Part shown: one piece after another, positions 37,395-45,583 of the stretch
Numbering within the stretch: the first letter of the stretch is position 1
Layout of the letters: every line of letters starts with the position of its first letter
Position numbers and translations under genes: made by a program
Origin: Streptomyces naganishii JCM 4654
GTDB taxonomy: Bacteria > Actinomycetota > Actinomycetes > Streptomycetales > Streptomycetaceae
Reading direction: 5' to 3'
Assembly: GCF_014650575.1 (NCBI RefSeq)
Contig: NZ_BMVF01000015.1
Span: forward strand, 62,001-126,000
Length of the DNA: 64,000 bases
Notes under the pieces: generated by a model
What the model was told of the DNA's origin: nothing
What the model saw: only the letters and a program-made list of their open reading frames with translations
Databases searched by the model: none

Positions 37395-39926
37395 ATGGCC
37401 TCGATCGGGGGAGTGCCGGAGTTCGAGGGGGCGTGGCCCTCCGGGCGTGGCGGGCGCAAGCGGATGCCGCGGTCGCTGTCCGTGGCGCTGGTGCTCGTGC
37501 ACGCGCTGTTCGCCGCCACCGTCCTCGGCGGAGTCGGACTGCTGCTCACCGCTTCGTCGTACGACGCCCTCGACGGCGGAGTCGTCGCGCTCACCGCCTG
37601 GGCGGCCGCGCCCGGCGTCCTCGGGTGGTGGCTGGCGCGGCGGACGTGGGAGGGCGGCGCCTGGGTCCGGTGGGCGCTGATCGGCGTGCAGGCCTGGCTG
37701 ATCCTCGGCGGGCTCGCCAACCTCGCCGCCGGGTCAGCGCGCGGGGGCGTCCAGCTCTTCCTGCCGATCCTGATCGTCTACTTCCTGCTCCAGTCCGAGA
37801 GCCGGGAGTGGTACGAGCTGCCAACCCTCGACCGGGCCGAGCGCCGGGGCTTCTCCCTCTCCCGGATGATCCGGTGGCGCCGGGGGAGCGGGGACGAGGG
37901 GCAGACCGCGATCGAGTACGCCGGGATGGTCGCGATCGTCGTGGCCATCGTGACCGCGCTCGTCGTCAGCGGGCTGGGCACACAGATATTGGGGGGCATA
38001 CAGACCCAGGTCTGCAAGGTCGTGGGCGCGGGCTGCGCGGCCCCGGCCGGCGGTGCCGGTGGCACGGACACCAACGCCAAGGGCAAGGGCGCGGGCGACA
38101 ACGGCACCGGCACGGGAACCGGCAACACCGGCACGGGCAACGACAACACCGGCACCGGCAGCACCGGCGGCACCACCACCGACGGCGGCAAGAACGACAA
38201 CAACCCCCCGCCCAAGCAGCCCGACGACAAGAAGAACCAGGGCGGCAAGAAGAAGGACGACGGCTGCTTCTCCGGCGTGGGCGCCTTCTTCGGTTGTGCC
38301 GGCAACCAGGTCAAGCAGGTCGGTCAGGGGCTGTTCGTGGACGGCGTCTGGGGCGACCTCAAGGGGATCTGGGGCCTGGTCAGCCACCCCATCGACACCG
38401 TCAAGGGCATCGGCGACTACGGCAAGCAGCTCGGCGAGGACTGGTGGAAGAACTCCAAGGGCGCCCGCGACAAGTGGTCCAAGGGCGACTACTTCGGAGC
38501 CCTGTGGGGCTGGGGCGGCGCCTCGCTGAAGACGGGCGGGACGGTCCTCTACGACCTGTTCATCGGCGACGACGTGGCCAACGACTGGAAGAACGGTGAC
38601 AAGACCCGCGCCGTCACCCACGTCATCTGGAACGTCGGCTCGCTCTTCATCCCCGGCTACGACGGCGCCAAGGTCGTCGAGAAGTTCAGCGAGCTGGGCA
38701 AACTCGGCAAGCTCGGAAAGCTGGGCGAACTCGCGGAGAAGGCCGGCAAGGCGGCCGAGGACGCGAAGAGGGCCGCCAAGGCCGGGGACGTGGAGGGCGC
38801 CGAGAAGGCGGCCAAGAAGGCCGACGAGGCGGCGGACGAGGCCGAGAAGAAGGCCGAGAAGACCGGCTGCACCATCTCCGCCCCGGCGCGCAGGGTCCCG
38901 TACGGCGACGGCCCGCACGACGACCCCGCCGCCCCCCTCACCGGCTCCGCCGGCACCGGCACCACCGTCCTCGCCGCCGGCGCCTCCTCCCCCTACGTGA
39001 TCCTCGCCGAGGACGGCTGCGACGAGAAGGCCAAGAAGGAGGCCGAGGAGGCCCGCAAACAGGCCGACGAGGCCGACCGGGCGGCTCACGGCGCCGACCT
39101 GGCGCACAGCAAGGAAGCCGCCAAGAAGGCGCTCGGGGACGAAGGCATCCCGCACTCCGCCAAGAACGTGGACGACTTCGCCGGCCGGGCGAAGGACAAT
39201 CCCGACCCGGCCAAGAAGGAAATAGGCACCGAGGACGCGGCCCAGGCGCTCGATCAGATCGAAAAACTGGCGAAGACGCCGAACGTCTCGAAGGAGGCCC
39301 GGTCGACCCTCACCAGCAAGATCCTCAACGCGAAGAACGCGGACGAACTCGCCCAGGCCCAGGCCGAACTCAACGCCGTCCAGCATGCGGCTGACGTGGA
39401 AGCCGCGGCCGGCAGCACGGTGCACACCGCTGTCGGCAAGGACTTCAACAAGACGGAGGTCGACCTCGGCAACGGTGAGAGCGTCGACATCTCCGACATC
39501 AACGACGCGGACGTGCTCTACAAGGGCAACGACGGCAAGGTCCATGTCGTCGAGGTCAAGAACACCGGTAACGCCACCATCAAGGCCGACTTCGAGCGCC
39601 AGGTCGAGGACATGGCCCGCTGGCAGGCCAAGGACGGAGGTGGTCGCGCCGCCAGGGTCGACATCGCCACCAACGACAAGTGGAGCAACATCTTCAGTGG
39701 TTACAAGAGCGGCAAGCGCGACGGAGTGAAATACAAGCCCGAGGGCACACCGGCGACCACACTGGCCAAGAACAACGTGCCGGTGCGGATCGCCGGACAG
39801 GACATCTCCCCGGGTCAGCTGGCGAAAGTGCAGTCGGAGATCGACGCCCGCAGGGCCGCGGGGACGATGGACTGGTCGAGGATGAAGACCCCGAAGGAAG
39901 CAATGGAGTACCTGGGTGTCTCGTGA
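37395..39926 (+). CDS. Candidate pilin-toxin: four-span membrane leader, Flp-type motif, PD-(D/E)XK-like C-terminus
   Basis: 843 residues. Four hydrophobic spans fill about 29-133. At 168-175 stands EGQTAIEY, the Flp prepilin cleavage pattern (Gly169/Gln170, Glu174 at +5, Tyr175), followed by a pilin-like helix (AGMVAIVVAIVTALVVSGLG). A Gly/Thr/Asn/Lys linker (215-290), a region with paired Cys and LFVDGVWGDLKGIWGLVSHP as in polymorphic toxins, an Ala/Lys/Glu coiled coil (430-490, 540-580) and a C-terminal domain follow. That domain (about 660-843) has DINDADVLY then HVVEVKN: Asp705 and Glu720-x-Lys722, a PD-(D/E)XK nuclease pattern. Prepilin cleavage would leave a 674-residue pilin-fused effector. 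GGGGAG precedes the ATG. Activity is inferred, not shown. Confidence 0.8.
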   Translation: MASIGGVPEFEGAWPSGRGGRKRMPRSLSVALVLVHALFAATVLGGVGLLLTASSYDALDGGVVALTAWAAAPGVLGWWLARRTWEGGAWVRWALIGVQAWLILGGLANLAAGSARGGVQLFLPILIVYFLLQSESREWYELPTLDRAERRGFSLSRMIRWRRGSGDEGQTAIEYAGMVAIVVAIVTALVVSGLGTQILGGIQTQVCKVVGAGCAAPAGGAGGTDTNAKGKGAGDNGTGTGTGNTGTGNDNTGTGSTGGTTTDGGKNDNNPPPKQPDDKKNQGGKKKDDGCFSGVGAFFGCAGNQVKQVGQGLFVDGVWGDLKGIWGLVSHPIDTVKGIGDYGKQLGEDWWKNSKGARDKWSKGDYFGALWGWGGASLKTGGTVLYDLFIGDDVANDWKNGDKTRAVTHVIWNVGSLFIPGYDGAKVVEKFSELGKLGKLGKLGELAEKAGKAAEDAKRAAKAGDVEGAEKAAKKADEAADEAEKKAEKTGCTISAPARRVPYGDGPHDDPAAPLTGSAGTGTTVLAAGASSPYVILAEDGCDEKAKKEAEEARKQADEADRAAHGADLAHSKEAAKKALGDEGIPHSAKNVDDFAGRAKDNPDPAKKEIGTEDAAQALDQIEKLAKTPNVSKEARSTLTSKILNAKNADELAQAQAELNAVQHAADVEAAAGSTVHTAVGKDFNKTEVDLGNGESVDISDINDADVLYKGNDGKVHVVEVKNTGNATIKADFERQVEDMARWQAKDGGGRAARVDIATNDKWSNIFSGYKSGKRDGVKYKPEGTPATTLAKNNVPVRIAGQDISPGQLAKVQSEIDARRAAGTMDWSRMKTPKEAMEYLGVS

Positions 39927-41217
39927 CGAATACCTGCTGCCCGCCGCGATGCGCGAGCTCCCGGCGCCGTGGAACGACCTCACCCACCGCAGGTCAGCCG
40001 CGCTGGCGGAGCTGTCGCCCGAGGGGGCGGCGCAGGCGCTCGAGGTGCTGCGGGCGTCCCTGCCGCGTCACCGGCACAGCATGCACGGCTGGGACGAGGA
40101 ACTGCGTGACGCCTACGACGACCGGGACGACCACACCCTCGACGAGGCCGACGCCTGGCTGACCCGGCTCATGCCGACCACCGCCGACGTCACCCGGGAG
40201 CGGGTGGCCGAGGTCCTGGTGAAGTGGTCCGAGCTGGGTGTTCCCACGGTGTCCTCGCCGCCGACGCGGCAGCAGATCGACCTCACGGCCGCGGAGTGGG
40301 CCACCTCGGTGCGCCAGGCCCTGGCCTCCGACGCCTTCGCCCACCTCGGGCGCGGAGCCTTCACCGGGCATGAGGCGGAGGCAGCCGGCCTCGCCGCGGC
40401 CTACGTGCGTGTCGGCCTCGCCGTGGAGTCCGCAGTCCGGCTGCTCATGGCCCTCGGCCGGCCGCACGGCGAGGACGCGCTGCTGGAGCTCGTGCACGAC
40501 GACGAGGTCGGGGACTTCCGGCAGTACGTCCGTTCCCGGCTCCTCGTACTGCGCCGTCCCGGCCACGAGGCCCGCGGGCGGCAGCCGGTGCGGGGAGAGG
40601 AACCCCTGCTTCCCGCCGCCGTACGGGAGATCCCCTACGGCTGGGCCACCGGCTTCCAGTGGCCTCCGACTCTGCCCGTGACCGAGGAGAACGTCGCCCG
40701 CGCCCGCGCCGTTCTCCTGGCCGGCGCACCGGCCGGACCCGTGCCCGAACCCGTCCCCTCGCCCGCCTGGAGCGGAAGGGGGGGAGAGGAACCGCCGCCC
40801 GCCTGGCTCGAGACACGGCAGGTCATGCGGGAGCTGATGCCCTATGCCTCCCACGTCACCAGGGAACGCATGACCGAGGCCATGCGCGAGTGCGCGCTGC
40901 TCGGCATCCCGGGCGTTCCACGCGACCCCGCCGGCGAGGAGGGCACGCGGTTCGTCAGGCGGTGGGTGACATGGATCGGCGGCTGGATCGCGGGCGAGGT
41001 GTTCAACTGGCTGGGCACGTACGTCGGCGACGGCGCTCTGCTCACACCGTGGGCGACCGAGCTCGCCGAGCGGTACGCCCGCTGCGGCGTGGCCGCGGAC
41101 CAGGCCGTGAGCATGCTCCGGCAGCATCACACCACGGCCGGTGCCCTCGCGGCCCTTGGCCGTATCGCAGCCGACGACACCCTCCCGCCCCTGGTGCGCA
41201 AGGAGGCCACGCTCTGA
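39916..41217 (+). CDS. Candidate immunity protein, internally duplicated
   Basis: 433 residues, soluble, no signal peptide or membrane anchor of note. The GTG at 39916 has GGAG 7 bases upstream and overlaps the end of the pilin-toxin gene by 11 bp, so the pair is translationally coupled. The protein repeats itself: LLPAAMRELPAPW and LLPAAVREIPYGW; DVTRERVAEVLVKWSELGVP and HVTRERMTEAMRECALLGIP. Two copies of one helical module are thus fused. I know no family. Position, coupling and solubility are those of a toxin's immunity protein, which is the inference made here. Confidence 0.7.
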   Translation: MSRDEYLLPAAMRELPAPWNDLTHRRSAALAELSPEGAAQALEVLRASLPRHRHSMHGWDEELRDAYDDRDDHTLDEADAWLTRLMPTTADVTRERVAEVLVKWSELGVPTVSSPPTRQQIDLTAAEWATSVRQALASDAFAHLGRGAFTGHEAEAAGLAAAYVRVGLAVESAVRLLMALGRPHGEDALLELVHDDEVGDFRQYVRSRLLVLRRPGHEARGRQPVRGEEPLLPAAVREIPYGWATGFQWPPTLPVTEENVARARAVLLAGAPAGPVPEPVPSPAWSGRGGEEPPPAWLETRQVMRELMPYASHVTRERMTEAMRECALLGIPGVPRDPAGEEGTRFVRRWVTWIGGWIAGEVFNWLGTYVGDGALLTPWATELAERYARCGVAADQAVSMLRQHHTTAGALAALGRIAADDTLPPLVRKEATL

Positions 41218-41653
41218 CGTTCGGCAACCTCTCCACGGTCGCCGATCCGGCACCGGCCGCCCTGCGAGTGGCCCTGGCCGACCTGCTGGCGCTGCCCGAG
41301 TCCGCGGTGGACGTGGCCGACGCCGACGGGGCGCAGGCGCAGGAAGGGCGGGACTGGGACGCGCGTGCTGTGCACCTACCGGCGGCTGCCGCCGGGTGAT
41401 CTCCTGCCGGAACTGGACGTCACGGTGGAGGACCGGACGGCCGGACGCCTCACGGAAGGATCACTCGCCCGAGGGCCGGCGGTCAGGACGGGTGGTTCGG
41501 TGCTGCACCCTTCGGCGGTCGAACTGCCGAGCGCCTACTGGGTCGCCACGGTGGACGGCCGCTCGGTCAGGTGCCGTCCGGAGGCGGTGGACCGGGACGA
41601 GGACACCGCCTACCGGGTCGACGCGGCCGGTCGTCGAGTTGGAGGACGGCTGA
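41214..41653 (+). pseudogene. Frameshifted gene following the immunity candidate
   Basis: An AAGGAGG ribosome site lies 7 bases before a CTG that overlaps the previous stop (CTGA), so a CTG start is possible. The first frame reads ADPAPAALRVALADLLALPE and ESAVDVADADG up to DWDA. Well-formed sequence then continues one frame over (VLCTYRRLPPGDLLPELDV; LHPSAVELPSAYWVATVDG) and ends, after a second +1 shift, in VVELEDG and a stop at 41653. Two single-base insertions explain this. The family is unknown to me; it may have been another immunity-like gene. Confidence 0.6.
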
Positions 41654-41665
41654 CGCACGCCCGCG

Positions 41666-42031
41666 TCACGCCGTCACCCGTACCAGCACCCCCGCCCGCA
41701 GCCCCCACCCCGCCATCGCGCCCGCCTCCGACTCCAGGACGTGGCGGGAGCGGAGGCGGGGGAGGCCCAGGCGGCCCGGGGGCATGGTGACCACCGTGAG
41801 GACGCGCAGGTCGCGGTCGAGGTAGGCGACGTCGATCGGGATGCGCATGCGGAAGGTGTGCACGCTGTTCGCGGGGGACAGCAGGATCGCGCCGTCGACG
41901 GACGTACGGCCGAGCAGCCCCTTGGTGCGGGCGCGGTACGAGGTCGCCAGCTCCAGCGGGACCGTCACCGGGTCCCCCGCCCCGTGCACGGTGAGCTGCC
42001 CCCGCCCGTCCTGCCAGCGCCGCCGCCCCAT
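41666..42031 (-). CDS. DUF192 family protein
   Basis: 121 residues matching DUF192: ATSYRARTKGLLGRTSVDGA, LLSPANSVHTFRMRIPIDVA and YLDRDLRVLTVVTMPPGRLG. The function of the family is not established. It is divergent from the prepilin peptidase gene; DUF192 genes are often found near pilus and secretion genes in actinobacteria. GGGGAGG lies upstream of the ATG. Confidence 0.9.
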   Translation of the reverse strand: MGRRRWQDGRGQLTVHGAGDPVTVPLELATSYRARTKGLLGRTSVDGAILLSPANSVHTFRMRIPIDVAYLDRDLRVLTVVTMPPGRLGLPRLRSRHVLESEAGAMAGWGLRAGVLVRVTA

Positions 42032-42157
42032 GTCCCGCCGCCTCCCCGGTACTTCGCCGTCCGCCCTGGTGGGCATCGACCGTAACCCCACCGCGGTGGG
42101 CCCCGCATGGGTCCACGGACCCATGCCACGTCCGCCCGGACGGACTAGGGTCCCGGC

Positions 42158-42901
42158 GTGCGCGTAACTCTGACGCTCCTCGCCGCCCTGTGGGGCGCCG
42201 GCGCCGGGCTGCTGCTGCCCCGCGCGGCGCACCGGCTCTCGGTCGAGGCGGAGCAGCCGTGGCGCGGGCAGTGCCACGGAGGGCATCCGCTGGACGGGTC
42301 GTTCGGCGGGTGGGTGGGCCGCGCCCGCTGCACGGCCGCGCCCGCCTGCGGGACGTACGGGCCGGCTACCCCCGCCGTCGTGACGGTGACCGTCCTCGTC
42401 TGCGCCGCGCTCGCCGCCGCCACCGGGCCGCGCCCCGAGGCCGTGGTCTGGCTGTCGGCGGCCCCGGTGGGCGTGCTGCTGGCGCTCGTCGACCACCGTG
42501 TGCACCGGCTCCCCGACGTGCTGACCCTTCCCCTCGCCGCCGCCACCGCCGCGCTTCTCGGACTCGCCGCCCTGCTGCCGGCCTCCGCGGGTTCCTGGCC
42601 CACGGCCCTGCTCGGTGGACTCGCCCTCGGCGCCGCGTACTTCGTCCTCCACCTCGTCAATCCGTCCGGCATGGGCTTCGGCGACGTCAAGCTGGCGCTG
42701 GGGCTGGGCGCGGCCCTCGGGTGGTACGGGTGGCCGGTGCTGATCCTGGGCGGCTTCGCCGGACTGCTCTACGGCTCCGTCTACGGGCTCGGCCTGGTCC
42801 TGCTGCGGCGGGCCGGGCGCAAGTCGGCCATTCCGCTGGGGCCGTTCATGCTCGGCGGCGCGCTCACGGGGCTGCTGCTGGGGGCCGCCACCGCGACCTG
42901 A
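42158..42901 (+). CDS. A24-family prepilin peptidase (TadV/CpaA type)
   Basis: 247 residues with about seven membrane spans. The two catalytic aspartates are visible in LALVDHRVHRLPDVLTLPLA and in NPSGMGFGDVKLALGLGAAL (the GxGD motif). It should cut the leaders of Flp, the TadE proteins and perhaps the pilin-toxin, all encoded just upstream. The N-terminus is longer than in minimal CpaA, with several Cys that recall the zinc-binding insert of PilD. The start is GTG. Confidence 0.92.
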   Translation: MRVTLTLLAALWGAGAGLLLPRAAHRLSVEAEQPWRGQCHGGHPLDGSFGGWVGRARCTAAPACGTYGPATPAVVTVTVLVCAALAAATGPRPEAVVWLSAAPVGVLLALVDHRVHRLPDVLTLPLAAATAALLGLAALLPASAGSWPTALLGGLALGAAYFVLHLVNPSGMGFGDVKLALGLGAALGWYGWPVLILGGFAGLLYGSVYGLGLVLLRRAGRKSAIPLGPFMLGGALTGLLLGAATAT

Positions 42902-42968
42902 TCCACTTCTCCCGGCCACCGCCCCGCCAGGAGAGTGAGCGCCCCCGCCGGTGGGGAGGACATCCCCC

Positions 42969-43844
42969 GTGACCGGACTCGGTGCTGTCTTCCGCCCCCA
43001 ACTCCCGCCCGAACGGCTGCGATCCCTCGCCCGGCTCGCCGACGACACCGGGTTGGAGGAGCTGTGGCTCTGGGAGGACTGCTTTCTCGAGGGCGGCATC
43101 TCCACGGCCGCCGCCGCGCTCGCCTGGACCGAACGGCTGCGCGTCGGCGTCGGACTGCTGCCCGTGCCGCTGCGCAACGTCGCCGTCACCGCCATGGAGA
43201 CGGCCGCCCTGCACCGGATGTTCCCGGGGCGCGCCGCCATTGGGGTGGGACACGGCGGGCAGAACTGGATGGGCCAGGTCGGCGCGCGGGCCGAGTCCCC
43301 GCTGACCCTGCTGCGCGAGCATCTCGCCGCCCTGCGCGCCCTGTTGAGCGGCGAACGGGTCACCACGCACGGCCGTTACGTCCACCTCGACGACGTCGCC
43401 CTCGACTGGCCCCCGCCCGCCCCCGCGCCCGTCCTCGCCGGCGCCACCGGGCCCCGTACCCTCCGGCTCTCCGGCGAGGCGGCGGACGGGACGATCCTGA
43501 CCATGGCCACCTCACCCGAGGGCGTACGAAGGGCCCGCCGGCTCATCGACGAGGGACGGAGGTCGGCCGCACGCACCGCCGAACCGCACCGCGTCGTCGT
43601 CCACCTCCTCGCCGCCACCGGACCCGGCGCCGAGTCCCGGCTGCGCGCCGAGCTGACGGCCGAGGGACTGGCCGAGGTGCCGGGGCTCGGCGCGGCCGGA
43701 GACGCGCCCACCGTCGCCAAGGCCGTGCGGGACCTCGCGGACGCCGGCGCCGACGCGGTGATCCTCCAGCCCACCGCCGACGAACCCGACCCCGAGGGCT
43801 TCGTCCGCTTCACCGCGCGGGAGGTACGGCCACTCGTGACGTGA
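42969..43844 (+). CDS. LLM-class (F420-dependent-type) oxidoreductase
   Basis: 291 residues of the luciferase-like monooxygenase fold: DDTGLEELWLWEDCFLEGGI, ERLRVGVGLLPVPLRNVAVT, AIGVGHGGQNWMGQVGAR and the C-terminal ADAGADAVILQPTADEPDPE. Most Streptomyces members use coenzyme F420. The substrate is unknown. The GTG at 42969 has GGGAGG 10 bases before it. Confidence 0.87.
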   Translation: MTGLGAVFRPQLPPERLRSLARLADDTGLEELWLWEDCFLEGGISTAAAALAWTERLRVGVGLLPVPLRNVAVTAMETAALHRMFPGRAAIGVGHGGQNWMGQVGARAESPLTLLREHLAALRALLSGERVTTHGRYVHLDDVALDWPPPAPAPVLAGATGPRTLRLSGEAADGTILTMATSPEGVRRARRLIDEGRRSAARTAEPHRVVVHLLAATGPGAESRLRAELTAEGLAEVPGLGAAGDAPTVAKAVRDLADAGADAVILQPTADEPDPEGFVRFTAREVRPLVT

Positions 43845-43922
43845 GAGCCTGCCGCGGGAGAACCGGAGGCAGCGGAGGAAAACCAGGGGCGGCCGCGGGG
43901 CCCTCACTGCGATGATCGGCTC

Positions 43923-44741
43923 ATGGCCCACCCCGACCAGGAATCGCGTACCTTCGGCGAACTCGTCGCCGAGGGCGCCGCCGTCCCCACCGACGGGTGG
44001 GACTTCTCGTGGTTCGAGGGGCGGGCCAGTGAGGAGCGGCCCTCCTGGGGGTACGCCGTGTCGCTGGCCGGGCGGCTCGCCGGCGCGCGTGCCGTGCTGG
44101 ACGTGCAGACCGGCGGCGGGGAGGTCCTCGCCTTCGCCCTCGACCGCGCCGACCGCGCCGACCGACACCGGGCGGCGCCCACCGTCCTCGCCGCCACCGA
44201 GGGCTGGCCGCCCAACCTGGCCAAGGCCTCCGCGCTGCTGCGTCCCCACGGCGTCCTGGTGGTCGCCTCCCCGGAGGACGCGCCGCTGCCCTTCGCCGAC
44301 GGCGCCTTCGACCTGGTCGCCAGCCGCCATCCCGTACGGCCGCACTGGGCGGAGATCGCCCGCGTACTGGAGCCGGGTGGCACCTACTTCGCCCAGCACG
44401 TCGGACCCGCCAGCGTCTTCGAGCTCGTGGAGTTCTTCCTCGGGACACAGCCGGACGCCACGAAGAACGCCCGGCACCCCGACCGGGAGCGGGCGGACGC
44501 CGAGGCGGCCGGGCTGGAGATCGTGCGGCTGCGGGCCGAGCGCCTGCGCGTGGAGTTCCACGACGTCGCCGCCGTGGTCCACTTCCTGCGCAAGGTGATC
44601 TGGATGGTCCCCGGCTTCACCGTGGAGGCGTACGAGGAGCGGCTGCGCGCGCTGCACCAAGGGATCCAGGAGCGGGGGCCGTTCGTCGCCCACAGCACCC
44701 GCCACCTCTTCGAGGCGCGCAAGCCGGGCCCGGGGAAGTGA
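43923..44741 (+). CDS. Class I SAM-dependent methyltransferase
   Basis: 272 residues. Motif I is ARAVLDVQTGGGEVLAFAL, the post-II acidic stretch is ALLRPHGVLVVASPEDAPLP, and motif III is FDLVASRHPVRPHWAEIARV then LEPGGTYFAQHVG. The C-terminal third (IWMVPGFTVEAYEERLRALH) matches actinobacterial small-molecule methyltransferases. Substrate unknown. Confidence 0.88.
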   Translation: MAHPDQESRTFGELVAEGAAVPTDGWDFSWFEGRASEERPSWGYAVSLAGRLAGARAVLDVQTGGGEVLAFALDRADRADRHRAAPTVLAATEGWPPNLAKASALLRPHGVLVVASPEDAPLPFADGAFDLVASRHPVRPHWAEIARVLEPGGTYFAQHVGPASVFELVEFFLGTQPDATKNARHPDRERADAEAAGLEIVRLRAERLRVEFHDVAAVVHFLRKVIWMVPGFTVEAYEERLRALHQGIQERGPFVAHSTRHLFEARKPGPGK

Positions 44742-45255
44742 GCCCGGGAAGCGTGGGCCGAGTGCGCCGGGCCGTGGGCGGCGGGCCGTGGGCCGCGAGG
44801 GGCCGGTGCCGCGGTGGTGGCCGGGAATCGCCGTGTCCGCGCCCGCTTCCGGCCCCGCCACCCGTACTCACGGTTTCCACATCGTTATCGGCTGCCTCTC
44901 GCGTCACCCGTTCGCCTGGGCATAAGTTCAGACCAAGGTGATTCGCGTCAGCAAAGCTGCGCTGCGGCATCGCGCAGTGGAGGGGGCTGCGCGGCGCCGC
45001 GTCCCCAGGCCGGGCGTCAAGCGGACGTTCGCGGCGGGGTCGCCCGCAGGGGGTATGCGGGGGCGGACACGGGGGCGACCCGCAGAAAGGCCCCGGATGG
45101 CTCAAACCCTCGGAATTTGGCCACATTCCGTCTCTTTTTCCTGGGAATCAGCTGTGAACCGGCCAAGATCCGGCGCGGAATGACAGCTTCCACCGCTTTC
45201 GACGCGTCGCCGGATGACTCCGGAGAGTAGTTGTGGCACGCCGATGCACGCAGCA
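44742..45255. other. Intergenic region ahead of the 6C RNA
   Basis: About 510 bp. Open frames here are Arg-rich and have no ribosome sites, so I see no protein gene. GC drops between 45110 and 45260 (TTTGGCCACATTCCG; CTCTTTTTCCTGGG), as expected of a promoter region for the small RNA and possibly for the methyltransferase's downstream boundary. Confidence 0.4.
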
Positions 45256-45334
45256 TCACTTACGAAGGGTTATGGTGGAAACCCCCCCTCGGGCCGGTCC
45301 GTCTCCCCCCCCACGGACCGGCCCGTTTTCTTTT
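45256..45334 (+). ncRNA. 6C RNA (small RNA with two C-run hairpin loops)
   Basis: Two hairpins carry C runs. The first pairs CGAAGGG (45263-45269) with CCCTCG (45286-45291, one bulged A) and encloses GGTGGAAACCCC. The second is a perfect 12-bp stem GGGCCGGTCCGT (45291-45302)/ACGGACCGGCCC (45313-45324) with loop CTCCCCCCCC, followed by GTTTTCTTTT, a Rho-independent end. This is the 6C motif of actinobacteria, whose mycobacterial member is also encoded beside Flp-pilus-type genes. The 5' end is approximate. Confidence 0.8.
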
Positions 45335-45583
45335 ACGAGTCAGGGCGCGCCCCGCTGATACAGGCGCCGCCGCGGCCACCGCCTCCCGCCCGCCAAGGGC
45401 ACCGCCCCTCACCCGGCCCGTTGGGGCGCCCCGGGAAGTCGGGGGTAGGCTTCGCCCCCCGGGGACCGCCATACGGACAGGCCGCCACGAGCGGACAGGG
45501 AAGCACCCCCGGAATCCCGCACGCGGACAGGGGCACCGCCCCGGCCGCGCCTGTCCGATCCGTACGGAGGGGCTGACGAACAC

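Noticed and set aside
37395..39926. Reading the large Tad-locus protein as a classical WXG100 or RHS toxin
   Set aside because: It has no WXG, LXG or YD-repeat features; the only export-type signal seen is the Flp-like motif and membrane spans.
45017..45259. An 80-codon leftward ORF before the 6C RNA
   Set aside because: No ribosome site and unlikely composition; overlaps the probable sRNA promoter.
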